Shown here: piece after piece, positions 7,508 through 16,135 of the stretch
Numbering within the stretch: position 1 is the stretch's first letter
Layout of the letters: the number at the start of each line of letters is the position of its first letter
Assembly (NCBI RefSeq): GCF_003696345.1
Contig: NZ_RFLX01000001.1
Span: 1 to 64,000, forward strand
DNA from: Teichococcus wenyumeiae
Lineage (GTDB): Bacteria; Pseudomonadota; Alphaproteobacteria; Acetobacterales; Acetobacteraceae
Direction of reading: 5' to 3'
Length of the DNA: 64,000 nucleotides
Notes under the pieces: model-generated
Databases searched by the model: none
What the model saw: the letters and a program-made list of their open reading frames with translations, nothing else
What the model was told of the DNA's origin: nothing
Position numbers and translations under genes: made by a program

Positions 7508-8418
7508 GCCGCCGCCAGGATATCGGACAGATGCAGCGCGCCGCCGCCGGGCATGGCCAGTTGGTCGGTGCCATGTTCCAGCATCAGCATCAGCGCCTGC
7601 TTCAGCGTGGCGCCTTCCGGCAGCAGCGGCGCGGCAGCGGCCTCGCCCGGGCGCGCGGCCCCGGCGGCGGGCAGCGTGCCGAGGCGGTGGAAGGCCAGGG
7701 TCTGCTCGCCGAAGAGGTGCCGCACCGCCGGGCCGGCATCGCGGGCCAGCACCTCGCCCGGGCGGCCATGGGCGATCAGGCGGCCGTCCTGCATCACCGC
7801 CAGCTCATCGGCCAGCAACAGGGCTTCCTCCACGTCATGGGTGACGAAGAGGATGGTCTTGTCCGTCCCGGCATGGATGTCGCGCAGCGCCCCCTGCAAT
7901 TCGCGCCGGATGCCGGGGTCGAGGGCGGAGAAAGGCTCGTCCATCAGCAGCACCGGTGGGTCGGCGGCCAGGGCCCGGGCCAGCCCCACCCGCTGCGCCT
8001 GCCCGCCTGAAAGCTCGTGCGGCAGGCGGTCGCGGAAGCGGTCCGGCGGCAGGCCCACCAGGTCCAGCAGCGCATCGACGCGGGCGGCGACGCGCGCATC
8101 CTCCCAGCCCAGCAGGCGGGGCACGGTGGCCACGTTCTGCGCCACCCGCCAATGCGGAAACAGGCCGACGGACTGGATCACGTAGCCGATGCCATGCCGC
8201 AGCGCCTCCGGCGGCACGCCCGCGATGTCGCGTCCATCCAGCATGATGCGCCCCGAATCGGGCTCCACCAGTCGGTTGACCATGCGCATCAGCGTCGACT
8301 TGCCGGAGCCCGATTCGCCCAGCAGCACGCAGATGCGCCGCGCCCGCACCTCCAGGCTGACGGCATCCACCGCCGCGCGGGGGCCATAGCGCTTGGTGAC
8401 GGCGTCGAAGCGGATCAT
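7504..8418 (-). CDS. yehX: osmoprotectant ABC transporter ATPase, YehX/OpuBA-like
   Basis: A 304-residue ATPase with Walker A GESGSGKST (about 34-42), a Q-loop in IGYVIQSVGLFPH, signature LSGGQAQRV, Walker B VLLMDEPFSALD and switch FVTHD. IQSVGLFPH and the pattern MRMVNRL are typical of the betaine/choline ATPases. The C-terminal extension (LKQALMLMLEHGTDQL) resembles a shortened CBS region, the part that senses ionic strength in OpuA. The gene overlaps both neighbours by 4 bases, which suggests coupled translation. Confidence 0.9.
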   Translation of the reverse strand: MIRFDAVTKRYGPRAAVDAVSLEVRARRICVLLGESGSGKSTLMRMVNRLVEPDSGRIMLDGRDIAGVPPEALRHGIGYVIQSVGLFPHWRVAQNVATVPRLLGWEDARVAARVDALLDLVGLPPDRFRDRLPHELSGGQAQRVGLARALAADPPVLLMDEPFSALDPGIRRELQGALRDIHAGTDKTILFVTHDVEEALLLADELAVMQDGRLIAHGRPGEVLARDAGPAVRHLFGEQTLAFHRLGTLPAAGAARPGEAAAAPLLPEGATLKQALMLMLEHGTDQLAMPGGGALHLSDILAAA

Positions 8419-9635
8419 GCCCTTGTCCCCGGCGGCATCAGCAGGCGCTGCGCCGCCGCCAGCAGCGCATCGACGCAGAGGGAAAGCGCCACCACCGGCA
8501 GCACGCCCAGCAGGATCAGGTCCGCCGCCAATTGCCCGATGCCCTGGAAGACGATGGCGCCCAGCCCGCCCGCGCCCACCAGCGCCGCCAGCGTGGCCAG
8601 CCCCACCGCCTGCACGGCAGCCACCCGCAGCCCGCCCAGCATGGCGCCCAGGCCCAGGGGCACGCGCAGGTGGCGCAGGATGGCGCGTTCATTCATGCCC
8701 TGGCCGCGCGCGGCGTCGATCAGCTCCGGCGGCGCCTGCCGCAGCCCGGCCAGCATGCCGGCGGCCAGGGGCAGCAACAGATAGGCGGCGATGCCGATCA
8801 CCGCCGGCGCCGCGCCGATGCCGCCGATGCCCGCCGCGCGTAGCGGCGGCCACATCGCCGCCAGCCCGGCCAGCGGCGCCATCAGCAGGCCAAACAGCGC
8901 GATGGAGGGCACCACCTGCAAGCCATTGGCCAGCGTCATCAGCGCGGCTTCCAGCCGGGGGCGCCGCAGCGCCAGCAGGGACAGCGGCACCGCCACCGCC
9001 GCCGCCAGGGTCAGCGCCCCCGCCGCCAGAACCGCATGGCGCAGCAAGGCCAGGCGCAGTTCCGGCCCGCGCTGCGCGGCTTCCTTCAGCAGGGAAAGCG
9101 GGTCCAGCAGGCCGGAGGCCACCAGCAGCGCCAGCCCGGGCAGCGCCACGGCCAGGAAGCGCGTGGGCGTGGCATCGGCCATCCTGCCGCGGCCGGCGGC
9201 GCAGCAGCCTCCCGCCAGCAGCAAGGCCAGGGCCGAGAACCAGACCCCCGCCCCCGGCGCCACGCGCGCGAGGCGGGAGGCGCCTTCCAGCGCCGCCCCG
9301 GCCCCCAGGCCCAGCGTCGCCAGCAGGGCCAGCAGGGCGAGGCCCGCCACCGCCTCGGCCCAGGGCAGCAGCGCCCGCCGCCGTGCCAGCAGCGCCACGC
9401 CCAGGCAGCAGAGCAGAAAGAGCCCCAGCGGCAGCGCCGCCGCCGCCATTGGCAGGGCCACCGGGCGGGGGGAGACCAGCCGGTTCGGCGCCACGGAGAG
9501 CCAGCCCAGCAGGAAGGGCAGCACCGCCGCCAGCGCCGCCAGCAGCGCGGCGGCCGTGGCTTCGCGCGGAATGGCGACGGCGGGCGATGGCGTGGCCGCA
9601 GCGTCGGTCAACAACCGGGACCGGGCCTCGGCCAT
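8415..9635 (-). CDS. yehY: osmoprotectant ABC transporter permease, YehY-like (long form)
   Basis: A 406-residue membrane protein. The first half (about residues 25-215) has extra hydrophobic segments. The second half is the permease domain, with the coupling loop IDAARGQGMNERAILRHLRVPL. A long permease with an N-terminal membrane extension is characteristic of YehY and separates it from OpuB. It lies 7 bases downstream of the binding-protein gene and overlaps the ATPase gene by 4 bases. Confidence 0.87.
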   Translation of the reverse strand: MAEARSRLLTDAAATPSPAVAIPREATAAALLAALAAVLPFLLGWLSVAPNRLVSPRPVALPMAAAALPLGLFLLCCLGVALLARRRALLPWAEAVAGLALLALLATLGLGAGAALEGASRLARVAPGAGVWFSALALLLAGGCCAAGRGRMADATPTRFLAVALPGLALLVASGLLDPLSLLKEAAQRGPELRLALLRHAVLAAGALTLAAAVAVPLSLLALRRPRLEAALMTLANGLQVVPSIALFGLLMAPLAGLAAMWPPLRAAGIGGIGAAPAVIGIAAYLLLPLAAGMLAGLRQAPPELIDAARGQGMNERAILRHLRVPLGLGAMLGGLRVAAVQAVGLATLAALVGAGGLGAIVFQGIGQLAADLILLGVLPVVALSLCVDALLAAAQRLLMPPGTRA

Positions 9636-9642
9636 GTCTGGT

Positions 9643-10590
9643 TCAGCCGATGCCGAGCCCGTGCAGATGCGCCTTGGCGACCTCGCGCGGGTTCTGGCCT
9701 TCCACCACGATCTTGCTGTTCAGCCCTTGCAGGCCGGTCAGCGTCAGCGAGTCGAAAACCGGGTTCAGCCATTCGCCCAGTTGCGGATGCGCGGCGGCCA
9801 CTTCCCCGCGCAGCGTGGGCGCGGGCTGGTAGACCATCTGCGCCCCCTTGGGGTCGGCCAGCACCTTCAGGTCCAGCGCGGCGATGGCGCCATCGGTGCC
9901 ATAAACCATGGCGGCGTTGACGCCGTTCATCTTCTCGGCCGCCGCGCGCATGGTCACGGCGGTGTCGCCGCCGGCCAGCACCAGCAGGTTGGCGGGTTCC
10001 AGCTTGAAGCCATAGGTGGACTGGAAGGCGGGCAACGCCGCCGGGCTTTCCACGAATTCGGCGGAAGCGGCCAGCTTGAAGCGGTTCCTGAAATCGGTGC
10101 CCAGCAGGCGCGCCAGGTCTTCCAGGCTTTCCAGCTTCTGGCCGGATGGCGCGGCATCGGCCCGCATCGCGATGGCCCAGGTATTGTTGGCGCTGGCGGG
10201 CTTCAGCCAGACCACCTTGTTCTTCTCGGCATCCAGCGTGCGGATCTTGTCATAGGCGGCGGCGGGCTGGCGCCAGGCGGGGTCACTCTCGATGTTGAAG
10301 AAGAAGGCGCCGTTGCCGGTATATTCGGGATAGATGTCGATCTCGCCGGCCAGCAGCGCGCCGCGCACGATGCGCGTGGGGCCGAGCTGCAGCTTGCGCT
10401 CCACGCCGACACCCTTTGCCTCCAGCACCTGAGCGATCATCTCACCCAGCAGCGCGCCTTCCGTATCCAGCTTCGAGGAAACGACGATGCGGCGCCCTTG
10501 CGCCCTGGCAGGCAGGCCCGGCAGCGCGGCGGCGATGGCAAGGCCAGCAGCCCCCTGCAGCAGCAGGCGGCGGGTGGTGAGGCTCTGCAT
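9643..10590 (-). CDS. yehZ: osmoprotectant-binding protein, YehZ/OsmF/OpuC-like
   Basis: A 315-residue periplasmic binding protein. The N-terminus has a Tat-like signal (TTRRLLLQGAAG, then ALPGLPARAQG) with cleavage expected after ARA. The mature part shows the family pattern: VVSSKLDTEGALLGEMIAQ, IYPEYTGNGAFFF and TDGAIAALDLKVLADPK. It should capture a quaternary-ammonium or similar solute for YehWXY. An upstream in-frame start at 10677 would put about 29 odd residues before the signal peptide, so the ATG at 10590 is preferred. The first gene of the operon; no regulator is next to it. Confidence 0.9.
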   Translation of the reverse strand: MQSLTTRRLLLQGAAGLAIAAALPGLPARAQGRRIVVSSKLDTEGALLGEMIAQVLEAKGVGVERKLQLGPTRIVRGALLAGEIDIYPEYTGNGAFFFNIESDPAWRQPAAAYDKIRTLDAEKNKVVWLKPASANNTWAIAMRADAAPSGQKLESLEDLARLLGTDFRNRFKLAASAEFVESPAALPAFQSTYGFKLEPANLLVLAGGDTAVTMRAAAEKMNGVNAAMVYGTDGAIAALDLKVLADPKGAQMVYQPAPTLRGEVAAAHPQLGEWLNPVFDSLTLTGLQGLNSKIVVEGQNPREVAKAHLHGLGIG

Positions 10591-10690
10591 CGGCTTTGTA
10601 CTCCGCCAAGGATCTCTCTGCCGGCGGTTCCCCCCGCAAGCCAGGGCATCAACGCAGCAAAGCCCAATTCGTTGCAAATGCCCGAAAAAA

Positions 10691-11686
10691 TTAGCCGGCG
10701 GCCGCCAGTGCCGCCGCCGCGCCGAAGAGCCCGGGCTGCGGATGCGTCATCACCCGCACGGGAATGCCGCGCATCCGCGCCTCGAAACGCCCCTTGGCGG
10801 CGAAGCGGGCGGCGAAGCCACTCTGCGGCAGCCGGGGCAGGATGCGAGGCGCCAGCCCGCCGGCCACCACCACGGCATTGGCCCCATGCGCCAGCGCCAG
10901 ATCCCCCGCCACGGTGCCAAGGCACTGGCAGAAGCGGTCCAGCGCCGCCACCGCTAGGTCATCCCCGCCGGCCAGGGCGCTTTCCCAGATCTCACGGTCG
11001 CCGCTGGCGGTGACAGGGCGGCCTTCCGCCTCCGCCAGCACCTCGTAGATCGCCAGCAGGCCGGGGCCGGAAACCACGCGCTCGGCCGAGACGCGGCCAT
11101 GGCGGGCGCGCAGCCGGTGCAGCAGCCGGTCCTCGAAGTCATCGGCCGGGGTGAAGCCGACATGGCCGCCCTCGGTCTCCACCACCGTGTAGCCGCCACC
11201 GGGACGGCGCAGCACCATGGCCACGCCCAGGCCGGTGCCGGCGCCGACGATGCTGACCACGCCATGCTCCGGCAGCGGCCCTTCCGGCCCGGCGGCGGGC
11301 GGCAGGTGCATGGCATCAAGCTGCGCCACCGCATGGCCGACGGCGCCGAAATCGTTCAGCAGCAGGCATTGCTCCAGCCCCAGCTCGGCGCCGAGCGTGC
11401 CAGGGTGGATGGTCCAGGGATTGTTGGTCAGCTTCAGCACGCCGGTATCCACCGGGCAGGCCACGGCCAGCGCGGCGCGATGCGGCAGCGGCCGGCCCAG
11501 TTGCGCGGCGAAGGCGCGCCAGGCGGCGGGCAGCCCGTCATGCTCGGCGGTGCGCAGCACCACCACATCCTCCAGCGCCGCGACATGCCCGTCCTCCAGC
11601 CGCGCCAGGGCGAAGCGCGCATGCGTGCCGCCGATATCGATCGCGACGACCTCGCCGCCCGTCGCGGTCCCTTCCCTGCCTGCCAT
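10691..11686 (-). CDS. glk: glucokinase
   Basis: A 331-residue ROK-unrelated bacterial glucokinase (Glk family), which converts glucose and ATP to glucose 6-phosphate in the cytosol. Signatures are AIDIGGTHARFAL (phosphate-1), LTNNPWTI, LLNDFGAVGHA with the catalytic aspartate, VGAGTGLGVA (phosphate-2) and ETEGGHVGF. The length is close to the 320 residues of E. coli Glk. It lies about 90 bases downstream of an MFS gene on the same strand and 100 bases upstream of yehZ. The MFS protein looks like a drug exporter, so no sugar operon is implied. Confidence 0.9.
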   Translation of the reverse strand: MAGREGTATGGEVVAIDIGGTHARFALARLEDGHVAALEDVVVLRTAEHDGLPAAWRAFAAQLGRPLPHRAALAVACPVDTGVLKLTNNPWTIHPGTLGAELGLEQCLLLNDFGAVGHAVAQLDAMHLPPAAGPEGPLPEHGVVSIVGAGTGLGVAMVLRRPGGGYTVVETEGGHVGFTPADDFEDRLLHRLRARHGRVSAERVVSGPGLLAIYEVLAEAEGRPVTASGDREIWESALAGGDDLAVAALDRFCQCLGTVAGDLALAHGANAVVVAGGLAPRILPRLPQSGFAARFAAKGRFEARMRGIPVRVMTHPQPGLFGAAAALAAAG

Positions 11687-11773
11687 GCTGCTGCCTCCTG
11701 CTGCCGCCCCGGGTATGGCCCGAAGATCGCTGGCCGTGAACGCCCAAGGCGCAGGCTGGTAACAGCGGCGCCG

Positions 11774-13225
11774 TCAGGCCCGGCGGCGGCCGCGCAGCGT
11801 GCTGAGCGCCAGCGCCAGCAGGCAGAAGCCGCAGAGCACCCAGAGCGCGGCACGATAGCCACCCAGCAGCGCCGCCATCTCCGCCGCCGAAAAACCCGCC
11901 AGCCGCCCGGAATAGACCGCCTGCCGGCTGGCGGGGGAGAGCGGCGCGGTGACGATGCTCAGCGCCAGCGCCGTGCCCAGCAGCCCGCCACTGTTCTGCA
12001 GCATGGAGCGCACGCCATTGGCGATGCCGCGCCGCGCCGGCGGCACGCTGGTCATGATGGCGCTGGTATTGGGCGTCATGAACAGGCCGGTGCCGAGGCC
12101 CATCAGCAGCATCCAGAGCATCAGCAGCAGCGGCGGCATGGCGGGGCCGATGGTGGCGGCCAGCCCGGCGGTGCCGGCACTGGCCAGGCCCAGGCCGATG
12201 CGCGTCAGTACCGCCGCAGGCATGTGCCGCAGCAGCCGCCCGGCCAGGGGCGCCGCGATCATCATGCCCAGCGCCGTGACGCTGACCTGCGCGCCGGCCT
12301 CCAGCGGCCCCTTCCCCTGCGCCGCCTGCAGGAACAGCGCCACCAGCAGGATAAAGGCCGTCTGCGCCGCCGGCAGCAGCAGCACGGAGGCATAGCCGAT
12401 GCTGCGGTCCCGGTCCGAGAACAGCCGCAGGTCCACCAGCGGGTCCGGCCGCACCGCCTGGGTCAGCAGGAAGGCCGGAAAGGCGGCCGCCGCGACGCCC
12501 ATGCTGAAGACCACCAGCGGATGCCCCCAGCCCCAGGAACCGCCCAGCGAGAGCGTCAGCGCCAGCCCGCCCAGCAGCAGCAGCGAGAGCAGGCCGCCCA
12601 GCAGGTCGAAGCGCTCGCCCGTGCCCTTGCTTTCCAGCCGCCGCAGCGTCAGCGCGGCCCAGACCAGGGCGATGAGGCCGAGCGGGATATTGAACAGGAA
12701 CACCGCCCGCCAACCGAAGCCCGCCACCATGGCGCCGCCCACCAGCGGCCCCAGCACCTGGGAACAGGCGGCCATGGAGGCATTCAGCCCCAGCCCGGTG
12801 CCCAGCAGGCGGGGCGGAAAGGCATCGGTCAGCAGGGCGGTGGTATTGGTGATGATGGCGGCACCCCCCGCCGCCTGCACCACGCGGAAGAGGATCAACA
12901 TCTCCGGGCTGAAGGACAGGCCGCAGCCGAGGCTGCCCAGGGTGAAGACCGCCAGCCCCGCCAGATACAGCGCCCGCCGCCCCACCAGGTCCGCCAGCCG
13001 GCCGAAGACCAGGATCAGCACGGTGTTGACCAGCATGTAGGAGAGCAGGATCCAGCTTGCCTCCGTCGGGCTGGCGCCCAGCGCCTGGGTCACGGCGGGC
13101 AGCGCCACGTTCAGCGTGCTGCTGTTGATGAAGCAGAGCAGCACACCCAGGCTGGTGACGGAAAAGATCCGCCAGGCGGCGCGGGCCCTGGCCCTTTCCT
13201 CGGTGTCGATGGGCGTGGTGGTCAT
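11774..13225 (-). CDS. MFS transporter, DHA2 (14-helix) drug/proton antiporter family
   Basis: A 483-residue integral membrane protein. The N-terminal helix carries FINSSTLNVALPAVTQALGA, the loop 2-3 motif A is GRLADLVGRRALYLAG, and motif C appears as NASMAACSQVLGPLVGGAM; together they mark DHA2 proteins such as EmrB, QacA and Stp. These export drugs or metabolites using the proton gradient. The ATG at 13225 starts a sensible N-terminus; an in-frame GTG-type extension to 13327 adds non-coding-like residues. No EmrA-type partner is present, so it probably acts alone in the inner membrane. Confidence 0.85.
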   Translation of the reverse strand: MTTTPIDTEERARARAAWRIFSVTSLGVLLCFINSSTLNVALPAVTQALGASPTEASWILLSYMLVNTVLILVFGRLADLVGRRALYLAGLAVFTLGSLGCGLSFSPEMLILFRVVQAAGGAAIITNTTALLTDAFPPRLLGTGLGLNASMAACSQVLGPLVGGAMVAGFGWRAVFLFNIPLGLIALVWAALTLRRLESKGTGERFDLLGGLLSLLLLGGLALTLSLGGSWGWGHPLVVFSMGVAAAAFPAFLLTQAVRPDPLVDLRLFSDRDRSIGYASVLLLPAAQTAFILLVALFLQAAQGKGPLEAGAQVSVTALGMMIAAPLAGRLLRHMPAAVLTRIGLGLASAGTAGLAATIGPAMPPLLLMLWMLLMGLGTGLFMTPNTSAIMTSVPPARRGIANGVRSMLQNSGGLLGTALALSIVTAPLSPASRQAVYSGRLAGFSAAEMAALLGGYRAALWVLCGFCLLALALSTLRGRRRA

Positions 13226-13352
13226 GCGGCCTGCGCTCTTCACGCTGAACTGCGGCCTGCCAGGCAGGGCCGAAAAAGATGCCAACGCCAGGCCGGACCC
13301 CTTGTTGCGGCGCGGCGGCTTGCCCATCTCGGGAACATCGCAGCAACAACTG

Positions 13353-13366
13353 AAAGGAGGTGATCC
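13353..13366 (+). promoter_or_regulatory. extended Shine-Dalgarno, perfect complement of 16S rRNA 3' end
   Basis: AAAGGAGGTGATCC at 13353-13366 is the exact complement of GGATCACCTCCTTT, the canonical 3' end of bacterial 16S rRNA. It ends 1 base before the GTG at 13368. The core GGAGG sits 7 bases from the start, a workable spacing. Normal sites in this window match 5-7 bases. A stray 16S fragment is unlikely since nothing beyond these 14 bases matches. Confidence 0.75.
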
Positions 13367-13367
13367 G

Positions 13368-13445
13368 GTGTCTCATTGTTTGACCGTGGCCACGACGGCC
13401 CAGGCCTGGATCGTTTCGTCCTCCGCGCAGGTTCGCGCGGCCTGA
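13368..13445 (+). CDS. 25-residue ORF of unknown function with perfect ribosome-binding site
   Basis: GTG at 13368 opens a 25-codon frame ending in TGA at 13443-13445. The peptide starts MSHCLTVATTAQAW and ends SSSAQVRAA. It has one Cys and one Trp, is weakly hydrophobic in the middle and has no clear membrane helix. A GC-rich hairpin (13455-13461 with 13468-13474) and a strong terminator (13526-13557) follow, so this looks like a short transcript of its own. It could be a small protein, a leader peptide without a target gene, or an sRNA whose ribosome binding matters more than the peptide. The frame could be accidental. Confidence 0.45.
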   Translation: MSHCLTVATTAQAWIVSSSAQVRAA

Positions 13446-13525
13446 GACGACCCCGCCGGCGCCACAACGCCGGCCGGTAGGCAGGCCGGGCTGAACTGGC
13501 CCACAGACAATGCCTGAACGAAGAA

Positions 13526-13557
13526 GGCTCCGGGGATCACTCCCCGGAGCCTTTTTT
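13526..13557. terminator. strong bidirectional terminator
   Basis: GGCTCCGGGGA (13526-13536) pairs perfectly with TCCCCGGAGCC (13541-13551), loop of 4 bases, followed by TTTTTT on the plus strand. On the minus strand TTCTTCG follows, so the same hairpin can end the HU transcript arriving from 13585. It is the most canonical intrinsic terminator in the window. Confidence 0.9.
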
Positions 13558-13584
13558 ACCTCGGTGGCCCTGGTGGGCCGCCCT

Positions 13585-13878
13585 TCAGCCCAGGCGGGCC
13601 TTCAGGTCCTTGGCGGGCTTGAACTTCACGGACTTGCTGGCCGCGATCTCCACTTCCTCGCCGGTGGCGGGGTTGCGGCCCTTGCGGGCGGCGCGCTCGC
13701 TGACGGCGAAGGAGCCGAAGCCGGCCAGACGGACCTCACGGCCTTCGCCCAGCGCATCGCCCAGGCTGGCCAGCACGGCCTTCAGCGCCGCATCGGCCTG
13801 AGTCTTGGGCAGGCTGGTGGCGGTGGCCACGGCGTCGATCAGGTCCTGGCGGCTCATCGGGCGGGTTTGGTCGCTCAA
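13585..13878 (-). CDS. hup: HU-family DNA-binding protein
   Basis: A 97-residue nucleoid protein of the DNABII family that binds and bends DNA as a dimer. The hallmark is GFGSFAVSERAARKGRNP, followed by the DNA-gripping arm region. I chose the TTG at 13878 because GGAGAA precedes it by 5-6 bases; the ATG at 13857 (90 residues) has no purine-rich site upstream. IHF subunits are similar, but the C-terminus (SVKFKPAKDLKARL) fits HU better. A shared terminator lies between this gene and the convergent 25-codon ORF. Confidence 0.9.
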   Translation of the reverse strand: MSDQTRPMSRQDLIDAVATATSLPKTQADAALKAVLASLGDALGEGREVRLAGFGSFAVSERAARKGRNPATGEEVEIAASKSVKFKPAKDLKARLG

Positions 13879-14010
13879 ATGGATTCTCCAACTCACTAGA
13901 AGGCGCGCAGGAGAGGCACAGCGGAGGGGCCAAGGTCAAGCCGGGGGACCGCGTTTGTGATTCCATGGCCGCCCTCCAGGGCGCGAAATCGACTTTTCTT
14001 CGCCACGCAA

Positions 14011-14052
14011 CCGTCATCGGAGCCAAACCAAGCCGTCACATACCGGCGGTAT
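14011..14052 (+). promoter_or_regulatory. possible regulatory sites upstream of the ugp-like operon
   Basis: Two half-sites, CCGTCAT (14011-14017) and CCGTCAC (14033-14039), are 22 bases apart, which is twice the 11-base period of PhoB boxes (consensus CTGTCAT). The expected middle repeat is degenerate. Overlapping the second lies a perfect palindrome, ATACCG-G-CGGTAT (14040-14052). Both are 40-80 bases before the first gene. PhoB control would fit a glycerol-phosphate transporter but is not proven. Confidence 0.35.
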
Positions 14053-14091
14053 CACCCCCGGATCGCCGATAACCGAGGGGGTTCAAAGCGC

Positions 14092-15234
14092 GTGAGCGGC
14101 ATCCGTATCCAAGCGGTCACCAAGCGCTTCGGCGCCACACAGGTGCTGCGCGGCGTCTCGCTCGACGTGGCGGCCGGGGAATTCGTGGCACTCGTCGGGC
14201 CTTCTGGCTGCGGCAAGTCCACGCTGATGCGCATCGTCGCCGGGATCGAGCAGCCCGACAGCGGCCGGATCATGATCGGCGCCGGCGACGTGACCCACCG
14301 GCGCCCCGGCGAGCGCGACGTGGCCATGGTCTTCCAGTCCTACGCCCTCTATCCGCATCTGACGGTGGCCGAGAATATCCGCGTGCCCCTGGCGCTGCGC
14401 CGGCTGAACGCCTGGCAGCGGCTGCCGCTGCTGGGCGGGCTACTGCGCGGCACCGCCGATGCCCAATACCTGATGGACCAGGATGTGCGCCGCGCCGCCG
14501 AGGCGCTGGGCCTGCGCGCGCTGCTGGACCGCCGCCCGGCGCAGCTTTCCGGCGGGCAGCGGCAGCGCGTGGCGCTGGCCCGCGCCATCGTGCGCCGCCC
14601 CAAAGCCTTCCTGATGGACGAGCCGCTCTCCAACCTCGATGCCAGCCTGCGCGTGCAGACGCGGCGGGAGATCGTGGAGATCCACCGCCAGGCCGGCGCC
14701 GCCACCCTCTATGTCACGCACGACCAGTCGGAGGCCCTGACCATGGCCGACCGCGTGGCGGTGATGCAGGGCGGCGAGTTGCTGCAGGTGGCGACGCCCG
14801 AGGCCATCTATGCCGACCCGCAGGACCTGCGCGTGGCGACCTTCATCGGCTCCCCCCGCATCAACACGCTGCCGGCCGAGACCGGCACCGATGGCATGGT
14901 GCGCGTGGCGGGACACCCCGTCGGCCTCTGGGGCGCCCGCCCCGGCCCGCTGACGCTGGCCATCCGCCCGGAGGACCTGCTGCCCGCCGGCACCGGCCTG
15001 CCCGCGCGGGCCGAGGCGCTGGAATTCCTCGGCGAAAGCCTGCTGCTGCATGCGCGGCACGAGGCCAGCGGCACTGCCCTGGTGCTGCGCCTGCCGCCCG
15101 AGATGCGCGCCGACCTGCCCACCAGCGGCAGCCTCTTCCACCTGCAATTCGACACCACCCGGGCGCTGCTCTTCGGCCCTGAGGGCCGCCGCATCGGCGC
15201 CACCGCCTTATCGGCGGAGGCCGCCCTTGTCTGA
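14092..15234 (+). CDS. ugpC: ABC transporter ATPase, UgpC/MalK type
   Basis: A 380-residue ATPase energising a sugar or glycerol-phosphate importer. Walker A is GPSGCGKST, the Q-loop is MVFQSYALYPH, the signature is LSGGQRQRV, Walker B is AFLMDEPLSNLD and the switch is YVTHD. A TOBE domain fills the C-terminal third (LAIRPEDLLPAG). Between the Q-loop and the signature is an insertion of about 20-25 residues (around NAWQRLPLLGGLL) not found in typical UgpC/MalK. GTG at 14092 is preceded by GAGGGGG. It overlaps the next gene by 8 bases. Confidence 0.87.
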   Translation: MSGIRIQAVTKRFGATQVLRGVSLDVAAGEFVALVGPSGCGKSTLMRIVAGIEQPDSGRIMIGAGDVTHRRPGERDVAMVFQSYALYPHLTVAENIRVPLALRRLNAWQRLPLLGGLLRGTADAQYLMDQDVRRAAEALGLRALLDRRPAQLSGGQRQRVALARAIVRRPKAFLMDEPLSNLDASLRVQTRREIVEIHRQAGAATLYVTHDQSEALTMADRVAVMQGGELLQVATPEAIYADPQDLRVATFIGSPRINTLPAETGTDGMVRVAGHPVGLWGARPGPLTLAIRPEDLLPAGTGLPARAEALEFLGESLLLHARHEASGTALVLRLPPEMRADLPTSGSLFHLQFDTTRALLFGPEGRRIGATALSAEAALV

Positions 15235-16135
15235 GGCCGCGCTCGCCACCCGCCGCGCCGCCGGTTGGGGAGAGGCCGCGACGGCCTGGCTGCTCTCCGC
15301 CCCGGCGGCGGCCGCTTATCTGCTGATGCTGCTGCTGCCGACGCTGGCCACCGTGGCGCTGGCCTTCACCGATTACGAGCTGGGCGCCGCGGCCATTTCC
15401 TGGGTCGGCTTCGACAACTTCGCCGAATTGCTGCGCGACGCGGGCTTCATGACCTCGCTGCGCAACACGGTGGTCTATGTCGGCCTCGTCACGCCGGGTT
15501 CCATCGCCGGCGCGCTGCTGCTGGCATTGCTGATCGAGGCCGGCACGCGCGGCCGCACCTTCTTCCGCGCTGTGTTCTTCCTGCCGGTGGTGTCGCTGAC
15601 GGTGGCCATGGCCGCCGCCTGGCAATACCTGCTGCATCCCACCATCGGGCCGCTGAACGCCATGCTGCGCATGCTCGGCATGGCGGGGCCGGAATGGCTG
15701 TCCTCCAGTTCCACCGTGCTGCTGTCCCTCGCCGCCATCGGCATCTGGGAGAATCTCGGCTTCAACCTGGTGCTCTTCCTGGCGGGGCTGACCGCCATCC
15801 CGCGCGAGCTTTACGCCGCCGCCGAGGTGGATGGCGCGGGCAGCGGCTGGGAGCGCTTCCGGCTGGTCACCTGGCCGATGCTGGGGCCGACCACGCTCTT
15901 TGTGCTGACCATCACCATGATCCGCGCCGTGCGCGTCTTCGACACCGTGGCGGTGCTGACCCAGGGCGGGCCCAACAAGGCTTCCGACGTGCTGCTCTTC
16001 AGCATCTACGAGGAAGGCTTCTCTTATTTCCGCCTGGGCTATGCGGCGGCGATCACGCTGGTCTTCCTGGCCATCGTGCTGGCGCTGATGTGGCTGCAGA
16101 CCCGGGTTCTCGACAAGCGGGTGCATTATGGCTGA
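15227..16135 (+). CDS. ugpA: ABC transporter permease, UgpA type
   Basis: A 302-residue inner-membrane permease with six helices. The MalF/UgpA-type coupling loop is PRELYAAAEVDGAGSGWERFRLVTWPMLGP, shown here by its key part EVDGAGSGWERF. Near the end, VLTQGGPNKASDVL is typical of this subfamily. The TTG at 15227 has GGAGG 7 bases upstream and overlaps the ATPase stop, so translation is probably coupled. Confidence 0.87.
   Translation: MSEAALATRRAAGWGEAATAWLLSAPAAAAYLLMLLLPTLATVALAFTDYELGAAAISWVGFDNFAELLRDAGFMTSLRNTVVYVGLVTPGSIAGALLLALLIEAGTRGRTFFRAVFFLPVVSLTVAMAAAWQYLLHPTIGPLNAMLRMLGMAGPEWLSSSSTVLLSLAAIGIWENLGFNLVLFLAGLTAIPRELYAAAEVDGAGSGWERFRLVTWPMLGPTTLFVLTITMIRAVRVFDTVAVLTQGGPNKASDVLLFSIYEEGFSYFRLGYAAAITLVFLAIVLALMWLQTRVLDKRVHYG

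Noticed and set aside
13353-13366. possible remnant of a 16S rRNA gene on the minus strand
   Set aside because: The match to the 16S 3' end stops after 14 bases, so a ribosome-binding site is the simpler reading.
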